Positions 35,812 to 43,175 of a stretch of DNA of 64,000 bases are shown one piece after another. Made by a program: the position numbers and the translations under genes. How positions within the stretch are numbered: the stretch's first letter is position 1; the number at the start of each line of letters is the position of its first letter. The notes under the pieces were generated by a model, which did no database searches, was not told where the DNA came from, and was given only the letters and a program-made list of their open reading frames with translations. Source of the stretch: Neopusillimonas maritima (lineage in GTDB: Bacteria > Pseudomonadota > Gammaproteobacteria > Burkholderiales > Burkholderiaceae_B). The stretch lies in assembly GCF_040930455.2 (NCBI RefSeq), contig NZ_CP170494.1. The stretch is one strand, 5' to 3'.

Positions 35812-35822
35812 CCGATAAGCAA

Positions 35823-35851
35823 ATTGTATTTGAAAAAATGTTGCGATGCAA
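35823..35851 (-). promoter_or_regulatory. Predicted promoter of the candidate sRNA
   Basis: Minus-strand TTGCAT (35846-35851), 17 bases, TACAAT (35823-35828). The -10 box matches the sigma-70 consensus at five of six positions and spacing is ideal. Confidence 0.6.
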
Positions 35852-35930
35852 GATATTTTTTGTCCTACAACTTTTTTACAACATTGCCGTCTTCAAATAC
35901 ACATAAATTCCTAACGACGAACTCAGTTTA

Positions 35931-35950
35931 ACCTAGGGTTAATCCTAGGT
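35931..35950. repeat. Inverted repeat ACCTAGG-N6-CCTAGGT
   Basis: Perfect seven-base arms with a GTTAAT centre; the outer flanks extend to ten bases with one mismatch. It lies between coq7 and the sRNA promoter, about 80 bases upstream of the -35 box, and is not followed by T residues, so a protein-binding operator is more likely than a terminator. Two CTAG tetramers make it stand out. Confidence 0.5.
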
Positions 35951-36002
35951 CAATACTCAGCATGCATACAAATTGCAATTTGTTGCAAAATTAGCACCCT
36001 AC

Positions 36003-36665
36003 CTAGATACGGTACGCCGTTGTCGTCATGACTTTAGACATCAGCTTCATGGCACATCGAAGCGGAAAAGGCAATTTTCGTGCACCGGCTGCTTCAGCTT
36101 GATGACGATGCGCAATTTCATCTTGCCGCATCTGCTCCACAAGGGCGCGCGAGCGACCGTCATCTGCCGGTAATGCTTTTAAATGGCGATTCAAATGTTG
36201 TTCAACCTGCGCCTCGGTTTCAGCCATAAAGCCGAGATTCGACGCCGTACCGGCGCGGCCGGCCAACGCACCCAATGCGAAAGAACCCGCATACCAGAAC
36301 GGATTCAAATAACTGCGATGACTATTCAACTGGGTCAGACGATCATTACACCAGGCCAAATGGTCCACCTCTTCCTGAGCCGCCGCATGCAGTACAGCCT
36401 GGGTTGATGCGTCGCGACAAAAATAAGCCTGCCCGCGATACAAGGCCTGGGCGCAAACTTCGCCAACATGGTTAACCCGCATTAAACCAGCCGAGTGACG
36501 ACGATCGGTATCATTAAGCTGCGCCTCATCAGCCTGTGGTGGCCCTGCCGGATTGGGGCGCACCGCATGCGCCACACCACTAAGCACTTCAAGGGCTCTA
36601 CCCAACTCAATCAAACCTTTATCAACCGGGTTGAAGTGACGACGAACGTCTTGGCCTGCCTGCAT
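36003..36665 (-). CDS. coq7: 2-nonaprenyl-3-methyl-6-methoxy-1,4-benzoquinol hydroxylase (Coq7)
   Basis: This 220-residue di-iron carboxylate monooxygenase catalyses the last ring hydroxylation in ubiquinone synthesis. The metal-binding set of the Coq7 family is complete: 'NHVGEVCAQALYRGQ' (glutamate of helix 1), 'AAQEEVDHLAWC' (ExxH), 'ETEAQVEQHLNRH', and 'RQDEIAHRHQAEAAG' (ExxH of the last helix). The ATG is preceded by AAGGTGA. Downstream are the inverted repeat and the candidate sRNA; upstream it diverges from an OsmC-like gene. Confidence 0.95.
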   Translation of the reverse strand: MQAGQDVRRHFNPVDKGLIELGRALEVLSGVAHAVRPNPAGPPQADEAQLNDTDRRHSAGLMRVNHVGEVCAQALYRGQAYFCRDASTQAVLHAAAQEEVDHLAWCNDRLTQLNSHRSYLNPFWYAGSFALGALAGRAGTASNLGFMAETEAQVEQHLNRHLKALPADDGRSRALVEQMRQDEIAHRHQAEAAGARKLPFPLRCAMKLMSKVMTTTAYRI

Positions 36666-36903
36666 ATAATCACCTTAAACATAAGCACTTCCCTGCACAA
36701 ACAGGGCTATGCACACAACCATCAATATGAAAATGGTACAACGAGATTTGCAATCTTGGTAAACCCGCTGCTCTGAAATAACGCAATAACGCTTCTCAAG
36801 CCTGCCGTGTCTCTGCCTCCTGCACCGTCGCGGCGTTATGCATTACTATCTTTCTTTTAAGTTCCACGCCCCGCCAGGGGCCGAATTATAGGTGTCAAAC
36901 ACA

Positions 36904-37350
36904 ATGGAATGCACGATCGACTGGGGTGGCCCAGACGGAATGCTGTTTGTGGCCCGCACAGGAAGCGGCCATGTCGCCGCCATGGACGGCGCACCCGAGG
37001 GGGGCGGCAATAATCTTGCCCCTCGCCCGATGGAAATGATGCTCACGGGGGCCGGCGGGTGTGCCGCCTACGACGTGGTGCTCATTCTAAAACGCGGCCG
37101 GCATGCTGTAACAGGCTGCCGCGTTAAGCTTTCGGCCGAACGCGCCGAAACCGACCCCAAAGTCTTCACCCGAATTCATTTCGACTTTACGGTAAGCGGG
37201 CGCAATCTGCCTCAAGCCGCCGTTGAAAGAGCGGTACGGCTGTCGCACGACAAATACTGCTCGGCCTCGGCCATATTGGCCAAAACAGCCGACATCACCC
37301 ATGCGGTCACCGTGCTCGACCAAGCCGAACCTGAAACCCCGTCACAGTAA
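36904..37350 (+). CDS. OsmC-family protein
   Basis: This ~148-residue OsmC/Ohr-superfamily protein has the two redox cysteines in 'LTGAGGCAAYDVVLILKRGRH' (first Cys) and 'LSHDKYCSASAIL' (second Cys). It also has a conserved acidic residue on the helix between and the 'APRPMEMMLTGAGGC' entry. Proteins of this kind reduce organic or lipid hydroperoxides; some YhfA-like members have unknown substrate, and this one ('GCRVKLSAERAETDPKVFTRIHFDF') resembles the YhfA branch. ATG at 36904 has AGGTG nine bases upstream; GTG at 36892 is an alternative. It is followed closely by thyA (5 bases). Confidence 0.87.
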   Translation: MECTIDWGGPDGMLFVARTGSGHVAAMDGAPEGGGNNLAPRPMEMMLTGAGGCAAYDVVLILKRGRHAVTGCRVKLSAERAETDPKVFTRIHFDFTVSGRNLPQAAVERAVRLSHDKYCSASAILAKTADITHAVTVLDQAEPETPSQ

Positions 37351-37355
37351 TCACT

Positions 37356-38150
37356 ATGCAACAGTACGAAAATTTCATGCGCCACGTGTATGAAAACGGC
37401 ACGCTGAAAACCGACCGCACCGGCACGGGCACGCGCTCTGTTTTCGGCTATCAAATGCGTTTCGATCTGGCGCAAGGGTTCCCGCTGGTTACCACCAAAA
37501 AATTACATACCAAGAGTATTTTTATTGAACTCTTGTGGTTTTTGCGAGGCGACAACAATGCAAAATGGCTGCAAGAGCGCGGCGTAAGCATCTGGAATGA
37601 ATGGGCCGGGCCGGACGGCGACCTGGGGCCCATTTACGGTGTTCAATGGCGCTCATGGCCAAAGCCGGGCGGCGGCCACATCGACCAGTTGGCGCAGGTG
37701 ATCGAGGAAATAAAGCGCAACCCCGACTCGCGCCGGTTGATTGTGTCGGCGTGGAATGTCAGCGATATTCCCAACATGGCCCTGCCCCCTTGCCATGCTT
37801 TTTTCCAGTTTTACGTGGCCGACGGCAAATTGTCGTGCCAGTTGTATCAGCGCAGCGCCGATATCTTCCTGGGGGTGCCCTTCAATATTGCCAGCTATGC
37901 ATTACTCACGCATTTGGTTGCCCAGCAATGCAACCTGGAAGTGGGTGAGTTTATCTGGACGGGCGGGGATTGCCATATCTACAGCAACCACTTCAACCAG
38001 GTTGAGGAGCAGCTTTCGCGCGAGCCCTACCCCTATCCCAAGTTAACTATCCTGCGTCGCGCACCGTCTTTGTTCGACTATGAGTATGAAGACTTCCAAA
38101 TCACGGAATATCAGGCGCACCCGCATATCAAGGCGCCCGTCGCCGTTTGA
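37356..38150 (+). CDS. thyA: Thymidylate synthase
   Basis: This 264-residue enzyme methylates dUMP using methylene-tetrahydrofolate. Length matches E. coli ThyA. It begins MQQYENFMRHVYENGTLKTD, with the phosphate-binding 'DRTGTGTRSVFGYQMRF', the catalytic cysteine in 'ALPPCHAFFQFYV' (about 146), and 'LSCQLYQRSADIFLGVPFNIASYALL'. It sits 5 bases after the osmC-like gene and about 30 bases before folA, so the folate pair thyA-folA is co-transcribed. Confidence 0.98.
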   Translation: MQQYENFMRHVYENGTLKTDRTGTGTRSVFGYQMRFDLAQGFPLVTTKKLHTKSIFIELLWFLRGDNNAKWLQERGVSIWNEWAGPDGDLGPIYGVQWRSWPKPGGGHIDQLAQVIEEIKRNPDSRRLIVSAWNVSDIPNMALPPCHAFFQFYVADGKLSCQLYQRSADIFLGVPFNIASYALLTHLVAQQCNLEVGEFIWTGGDCHIYSNHFNQVEEQLSREPYPYPKLTILRRAPSLFDYEYEDFQITEYQAHPHIKAPVAV

Positions 38151-38182
38151 ATAACGGCCTTCCGGGCCTTATCGAAGCATTT

Positions 38183-38686
38183 ATGAATACGCTCCGCCCC
38201 CATATCAAATGTGTTGTCGCCTACTCGAAAAACCGTGTCATAGGGCGCGACAATACGTTGCCCTGGCGCCTGCCATCCGACTTGGCGCATTTCAAGAAAG
38301 TCACCATGGGCCAACCCATTATCATGGGTCGGAAAACGTGGGAATCACTGGGTCGCCCCTTGCCGGGAAGACGCAACATTGTGGTGAGCCGCAATGCAAG
38401 CTACGAGGCACCGGGTGCGGAAGTCTTTTCCTCGGTTCAACAGGCTGTTCAGGCCTGCCACAATGAACCGTCGGTTTGCATCATTGGCGGCGCCCAAATC
38501 TTTAACGACGCCTTGCCTTTCATCGATGAAATTATTGCCACGGAAATCATGGCCGAGATCGACGGTGATGTGTTTTTTCCCGAACTTTCCGCGTCTGAAT
38601 GGCGGGAAACCAACCGCCTGCCACGCGTAGAAGAAAACGGCTACGCGTACGAAATCGCCACGTATCAGTCGGTTAAGGCAGCGTAA
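38183..38686 (+). CDS. folA: Dihydrofolate reductase
   Basis: This 167-residue enzyme regenerates tetrahydrofolate after thymidylate synthesis. Typical motifs are present: 'VVAYSKNRVIGRDNTLPWRLPSDLAHFKKVT' near the start, 'IIMGRKTWESLGRPLPGRRNIVVS' (NADPH binding), and 'VCIIGGAQIFNDALPFIDEIIATEI'. The ATG at 38183 is used, with only a weak GAAG upstream; frames extending to a TTG within thyA are not supported. Its last 22 bases overlap the end of gcvH on the other strand. Confidence 0.96.
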   Translation: MNTLRPHIKCVVAYSKNRVIGRDNTLPWRLPSDLAHFKKVTMGQPIIMGRKTWESLGRPLPGRRNIVVSRNASYEAPGAEVFSSVQQAVQACHNEPSVCIIGGAQIFNDALPFIDEIIATEIMAEIDGDVFFPELSASEWRETNRLPRVEENGYAYEIATYQSVKAA

Positions 38687-39039
38687 GAAGCCGCATCCAG
38701 CAAGGCGTCAAGGTCGGCAGGGTTGTCTGCCTTGAGCTTAAGAATCCACGTCTCGTAAGGCGCCTCGTTCAGGCTTTCAGGGCGGGTTTCCAGCTCTTTG
38801 TTAAAAGCCATGATGGTTCCGCTAATCGGGGCATAAACATCAGACGCCGATTTAACCGATTCGACCACCGCCACCACGTCGCCGGCCTTTACCGCCCGGC
38901 CTTCCTCAACCTCGCCCACAAACATCAAATCGCCCAGTTGCTCCTGCGCATGGTCGGTAATTCCCACCAGGAATGTCTCTGCGTCCTGCTTGATCCATTG
39001 ATGCGATTCCGTGTATTTACGATCGTTCGGTAAGTTCAT
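38665..39039 (-). CDS. gcvH: Glycine cleavage system H protein (stand-alone)
   Basis: This 124-residue lipoyl carrier protein starts MNLPNDRKYTESHQWIKQD and carries the lipoylation site 'VVAVVESVKSASDVYAPISG' (lysine at about 63), the normal H-protein layout. AAGGAA lies six bases before the ATG. There is no gcvT or gcvP in the window. The ATG overlaps the stop of the HI0933-like flavoprotein gene (ATGA), so it is the last gene of dcd / decarboxylase / flavoprotein / gcvH. Besides glycine cleavage, H protein can act as lipoyl donor for other complexes. Confidence 0.95.
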   Translation of the reverse strand: MNLPNDRKYTESHQWIKQDAETFLVGITDHAQEQLGDLMFVGEVEEGRAVKAGDVVAVVESVKSASDVYAPISGTIMAFNKELETRPESLNEAPYETWILKLKADNPADLDALLDAASYAALTD

Positions 39040-40289
39040 TGAAATTCCTTTGCTTTTATTGCCCGGGCACAGGCCACTGCCGAGGACCAGGCCCACTGAA
39101 AATTGTAGCCGCCCAGCCAACCGGTGACATCAACAGCCTCACCGACAAAATACAAACCCGCCACTGGCTTGGCTTCCATGCTGCGTTGATCAAGGTAACG
39201 CGTATCAACACCGCCGCGCATCACTTCGGCTTTGCGATAACCGGCTGTACCCGAAGGCACCAAAGACCACTCATGTATATGACGAGCCAGACTGCTCAAG
39301 ACCGCATTAGGTGCATCCGCCAACCTCATATCACCAATCTGTTTTGGTAAATCGGGCGTGTTCTTAAGCCATTGCTCCGCCAATCTTTTCGGCCAGATGG
39401 ACGCCAGAACCGAAGAAAGCAGTTGCCGATTGCCCTGACGCGTCTCTTGCAACGTTCGTTCAATATTGGCATCCGGGGCCAAGTCCAACACAATAGGCTG
39501 ACCTGGATTCCAGTAACTGGAAATTTGCAAAATAGCCGGCCCCGACAAACCCTTATGGGTAAACAGCAAATCCTCATCAAACTGCGTGAGCAACGGCTTG
39601 GCTGTGGGTTTACCCAAAACCGGTGACGACGTCGACACACGAGCCTCTAACGCCACACCGCTTAAGGTGGAAAAAGGTTGCCATTGCTGCGCATCGAACA
39701 ACAGCGGCACAAGCGCCGGACGCGGCTCCACCACCTTCAAGCCAAACTGCCTTGCCAGCTTCAACGCAAAGTCGGTTGCGCCCAACTTGGGAATGGCCAA
39801 GCCACCCGTTGCAACAACCAGATTGTGCGCACGAATGGTACCCGCATCGGTACGCAATACAAAACAACTTGCCTGCTGACCAACTTCATGTACCGCGCAC
39901 GGCATGCGCCATGCGACACGGCCTTTGTCACACTCGCTGCGCAACATGGCGATGATGGATTCACTGGAATCATTACAGAATAGCTGCCCACGATGTTTCT
40001 CGTGCCAGCCAATGCCGTATTGATTCACCAATTGAATGAAGTCATTGGCGGTGTAGCCGGCCAAGGCCGAGCGGCAGAAATGCGGATTCTGGGAGATGAA
40101 ATTCGCCGCCGTTGTTCCCTTGTTGGTGAAATTGCAACGCCCACCACCCGAAATACGGATTTTTTCCGCCAGACGCTCGGCGTGATCCAGCAATACCACC
40201 TTAAGGCCGCGCTGCCCGGCAACCGCCGCAGCCATCATGCCGGCGGCGCCGGCACCGATGACGGCAACATCATAAATCGCAGCGGTCAC
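39036..40289 (-). CDS. HI0933/YhiN-family flavoprotein
   Basis: This 417-residue FAD-binding oxidoreductase of the BaiN/HI0933 family has the dinucleotide loop VIGAGAAGMMAAAVAGQRG at about 10-28, 'EKIRISGGGRCNFTNKG' (about 43-59), 'VVATGGLAIPKLGATDFALKLARQFG', and the C-terminal 'VAGLYFVGEAVDVTGWLGGYNFQWAWSSAVACARA'. The function of most members is not known; one clostridial relative acts in bile acid reduction. It starts with GTG, overlapping the decarboxylase stop (GTGA), and its own stop overlaps the gcvH start (ATGA), so translation is coupled on both sides. Confidence 0.92.
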   Translation of the reverse strand: MTAAIYDVAVIGAGAAGMMAAAVAGQRGLKVVLLDHAERLAEKIRISGGGRCNFTNKGTTAANFISQNPHFCRSALAGYTANDFIQLVNQYGIGWHEKHRGQLFCNDSSESIIAMLRSECDKGRVAWRMPCAVHEVGQQASCFVLRTDAGTIRAHNLVVATGGLAIPKLGATDFALKLARQFGLKVVEPRPALVPLLFDAQQWQPFSTLSGVALEARVSTSSPVLGKPTAKPLLTQFDEDLLFTHKGLSGPAILQISSYWNPGQPIVLDLAPDANIERTLQETRQGNRQLLSSVLASIWPKRLAEQWLKNTPDLPKQIGDMRLADAPNAVLSSLARHIHEWSLVPSGTAGYRKAEVMRGGVDTRYLDQRSMEAKPVAGLYFVGEAVDVTGWLGGYNFQWAWSSAVACARAIKAKEFQ

Positions 40290-42553
40290 TGTGAATCTTC
40301 AATTAAACAATCGACGTAATAGCGCGGCTGATTATCGGGGCCGATATCTTCGGCCAAACCATGCACATAAGTTTCAAAACCGGGAAAACGGGCGTTGAAT
40401 TCGCGCACAAAGCGCAAGTAGTCAACAATTCTCTTATTGAAACGCTCGCCTGGAATGAGCAAGGGGATACCCGGCGGATAGGGCGTTAACAATACCCCGG
40501 TCACCCGCCCGTCAAGGTCGTCGATGGCGACACGCTCAACCTCGCGGTGAGCCATCCTGGCATAAGCGTCGGACGGCTTCAACACCGGCTCCATATCGCT
40601 GGTGTACATTTCCGTTGTTAGCCGGGCCACATCGAACTCATGATACGACTCGTGAATCTGCTGACATAAGTCACGCAAGCCCATGCGCTCATAACGACGA
40701 TTCTCTTTACAGAAATCGGGCAAACTCCGCCACAACGGATGATTGCGATCGTAGTCGTCTTTGAATTGTTGAAGCGCAGTCAGCAATGTGTTCCAACGGC
40801 CTTTTGTAATACCGATGGTGAACATGATGAAAAAAGAATAAAGCCCGGTTTTTTCAATTACCACGCCATGCTCAGCCAAATATTTCGAGACCAATGCAGC
40901 GGGAATGCCCGTTTCAGCAAACGTCCCAGAGATATCCAGCCCTGGGGTGACGATGGTGGCCTTGATGGGGTCGAGCATGTTGAAGCCCTTGGCCAACGGA
41001 CCAAACCCGTGCCATTCGTCGTCGGCTTCCAGCATCCAGTCTTCCCGACTGCCAATACCTTCCGAAACCAGGCGCTTGGGGCCCCACACCTTGAACCACC
41101 AGTCATTCTTGCCGAACTCGGACTCCACCTTGCGCATCGCACGACGGAACTCCAGCGCTTCGCTGATGCTCTCTTCCACCATGGCCGTCCCACCGGGCGG
41201 TTCCATCATGGCCGCCGCCACGTCGCACGAAGCAATAATGGCGTACTGCGGCGAAGTAGACGTGTGCATGAGGAACGCTTCGTTGAATACGTTCCGGTCG
41301 AGCTTGCGATTTTCCGGTTCCTGAATCGTAATTTGCGACGCCTGCGACAAACCGGCGAGCAATTTATGAATGGAATGTGTGGCAAACACCATGGCATCGG
41401 TACTGCGCGGACGATCTTTACCGATGGCATGCATGTCTTTGTAATAGTCGTGGAAGGCCGCATGCGGAATCCAGGCTTCATCGAAATGCAGGGTGTCGAT
41501 TTCGGACCCCACCTTTTCTTTGATCATTTCCACGTTGTAGCTCACACCGTCGTATGTGCTTTGCGTAATCGTAAGAATGCGTGGGCGCTTGTTCTTTACA
41601 TCGCGCGCGAACGGATTGGCTTCAATTTTGGCGCGAATCGACTCGGGTTCGAATTCCTCTTGCGGAATAGGACCAATAATGCCCAAATGGTTACGCGTGG
41701 GGCGCAAAAAAACCGGAATGGCGCCCGTCATGATAATGGCGTGAAGAATCGACTTATGGCAGTTGCGGTCGACCACCACAATGTCGTCGTTCGCCACGTT
41801 GGCATGCCAGACAATTTTGTTCGATGTCGACGTGCCGTTGGTGACGAAAAAACAATGGTCGGCGTTGAAAATACGAGCGGCATTGCGTTCGGATTCAGCT
41901 ACCGGGCCGGTGTGATCAAGCAACTGACCCAACTCGTCGACCGCGTTACAGACGTCGGCACGCAACATGTTTTCGCCAAAAAACTGGTGAAACATTTGCC
42001 CCACCGGGCTTTTCAGAAACGCCACCCCGCCCGAATGCCCCGGGCAGTGCCAGGAATAGGAACCGTCGGAGGCATACTTGAGCAACTCGCGAAAGAAAGG
42101 CGGCGCCAGGCCGTCGAGATACGCGCGGGCTTCGCGAATGATATGCCGGGCGACAAATTCGGGCGTATCCTCGAACATGTGAATAAAGCCATGCAGTTCA
42201 CGCAAAATATCGTTCGGGATATGCCGTGACGTGCGCGTTTCCCCATAAAGGTAGATGGGGATATCCTCGTTACGGAACCGCAATTCGCCAATAAACGAAC
42301 GCAGGTTCTTGATGGCGTTGGCCACATCCTCAGGCGAGTCAACGTCGAACTCTTCGTCGTCGATCGACAAAATAAAAGCACTGGCGCGGCTTTGCTGCTG
42401 GGCAAAGGAGCTTAAATCGCCATAACTGGTGACCCCCAGCACTTCCACCCCTTCGGCCTCAATGGCCGCAGCGAGCGCACGAATACCCAGACCCGAAGCG
42501 TTCTCGGAGCGGTAGTCTTCATCGATAATGACGATGGGGAATCGAAATTTCAT
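40286..42553 (-). CDS. Orn/Lys/Arg decarboxylase (PLP fold III... class I inducible type)
   Basis: This 755-residue PLP enzyme belongs to the large bacterial ornithine/lysine/arginine decarboxylase family. An N-terminal response-regulator-like wing domain (MKFRFPIVIIDEDYRSENASG to about 130) is followed by the PLP core. The Schiff-base lysine is in 'FATHSIHKLLAGLSQAS', and 'NTPGHSGG'-like element appears as 'SWHCPGHSGGVAFLKSP'. The C-terminal domain ends 'YVDCLIEDSQ'. Which amino acid it uses cannot be read reliably. Products would be cadaverine, putrescine or agmatine. The ATG at 42551-42553 has AGGAG upstream; it lies 10 bases after dcd. Confidence 0.92.
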   Translation of the reverse strand: MKFRFPIVIIDEDYRSENASGLGIRALAAAIEAEGVEVLGVTSYGDLSSFAQQQSRASAFILSIDDEEFDVDSPEDVANAIKNLRSFIGELRFRNEDIPIYLYGETRTSRHIPNDILRELHGFIHMFEDTPEFVARHIIREARAYLDGLAPPFFRELLKYASDGSYSWHCPGHSGGVAFLKSPVGQMFHQFFGENMLRADVCNAVDELGQLLDHTGPVAESERNAARIFNADHCFFVTNGTSTSNKIVWHANVANDDIVVVDRNCHKSILHAIIMTGAIPVFLRPTRNHLGIIGPIPQEEFEPESIRAKIEANPFARDVKNKRPRILTITQSTYDGVSYNVEMIKEKVGSEIDTLHFDEAWIPHAAFHDYYKDMHAIGKDRPRSTDAMVFATHSIHKLLAGLSQASQITIQEPENRKLDRNVFNEAFLMHTSTSPQYAIIASCDVAAAMMEPPGGTAMVEESISEALEFRRAMRKVESEFGKNDWWFKVWGPKRLVSEGIGSREDWMLEADDEWHGFGPLAKGFNMLDPIKATIVTPGLDISGTFAETGIPAALVSKYLAEHGVVIEKTGLYSFFIMFTIGITKGRWNTLLTALQQFKDDYDRNHPLWRSLPDFCKENRRYERMGLRDLCQQIHESYHEFDVARLTTEMYTSDMEPVLKPSDAYARMAHREVERVAIDDLDGRVTGVLLTPYPPGIPLLIPGERFNKRIVDYLRFVREFNARFPGFETYVHGLAEDIGPDNQPRYYVDCLIEDSQ

Positions 42554-42563
42554 GCGGCAACTC

Positions 42564-43130
42564 CTATGCGCGCGGCAGCGTGACACCCCGCTGACCCTGG
42601 TACTTGCCACCACGGTCACGGTACGAGGTTTCACAAACCTCGTCGCTTTCTAAAAACAACATTTGGGCGCAACCTTCGCCCGCATACACCTTGGCCGGCA
42701 ACGGTGTGGTGTTGGAAAACTCAAGTGTAACGTGGCCTTCCCACTCGGGCTCCAGAGGCGTCACGTTCACGATAATCCCGCAGCGCGCATATGTGCTTTT
42801 GCCCAGACATACGGTAAGCACGCTGCGCGGGATACGGAAATATTCCACGGTGCGCGCCAACGCAAACGAATTGGGCGGAATAATGCACACGTCGCCTTTG
42901 AAATCGACAAACGATTTTTCGTCGAACGCCTTGGGATCGACAATCGTGGAATTGATATTGGTAAAAATCTTGAATTCGTCGGCACAGCGCACATCGTAGC
43001 CATAACTGCTTGTGCCGTAGCTCACAATTTTGTTTCCGTTCACACTTCGAACCTGGCCCGGCTCGAAAGGCTCGATCATGCCGTGCTCCTGCGCGACACG
43101 TCGAATCCAGCGATCACTTTTAATGGACAT
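42564..43130 (-). CDS. dcd: dCTP deaminase
   Basis: This 188-residue enzyme deaminates dCTP to dUTP, the source of dUMP for thymidylate synthase; thyA lies 5 kb away. It begins MSIKSDRWIRRVAQEHGMIEPF. 'SSYGYDVRCADEFKIFTN' and 'IPPNSFALARTVEYFRIPR' are typical. The catalytic glutamate lies in 'VNVTPLEPEWEGHVTLEFSNTTPLPAKVYAGEGCAQ'. Length matches E. coli Dcd (193). AGGGAAA precedes the ATG. It heads a four-gene run on the minus strand. Confidence 0.96.
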   Translation of the reverse strand: MSIKSDRWIRRVAQEHGMIEPFEPGQVRSVNGNKIVSYGTSSYGYDVRCADEFKIFTNINSTIVDPKAFDEKSFVDFKGDVCIIPPNSFALARTVEYFRIPRSVLTVCLGKSTYARCGIIVNVTPLEPEWEGHVTLEFSNTTPLPAKVYAGEGCAQMLFLESDEVCETSYRDRGGKYQGQRGVTLPRA

Positions 43131-43175
43131 GCGTTTCCCTTTTTGAATGGGGGTCTATTTTATAGTACAACCCGG

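Larger units (their letters stand above)
35661..35816 (-). ncRNA. Candidate small RNA with CU-rich hairpin loop and intrinsic terminator
   Basis: On the minus strand a promoter-like TTGCAT-N17-TACAAT (35846-35851 and 35823-35828) predicts a start near 35816. The transcript would end at the intrinsic terminator at 35669-35693, about 156 bases long. Near its 3' end CCAAGG (35727-35732) pairs with CCUUUGG (35701-35707), presenting a 19-base CU-rich loop with UCUCCUCC and CCCUCCU, complementary to Shine-Dalgarno sequences. This design resembles known anti-SD regulatory RNAs. The same stretch can encode a 39-residue peptide, listed separately. Confidence 0.55.

Noticed and set aside
38690..39060. 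Glycine riboswitch near gcvH
   Set aside because: gcvH overlaps the upstream stop codon, leaving no leader for a riboswitch, and none of the paired glycine aptamer features is seen.
40739..42229. 496-codon open frame antisense to the amino acid decarboxylase
   Set aside because: It mirrors the codon bias of the decarboxylase on the other strand; its product is rich in H, R and F with no family resemblance.
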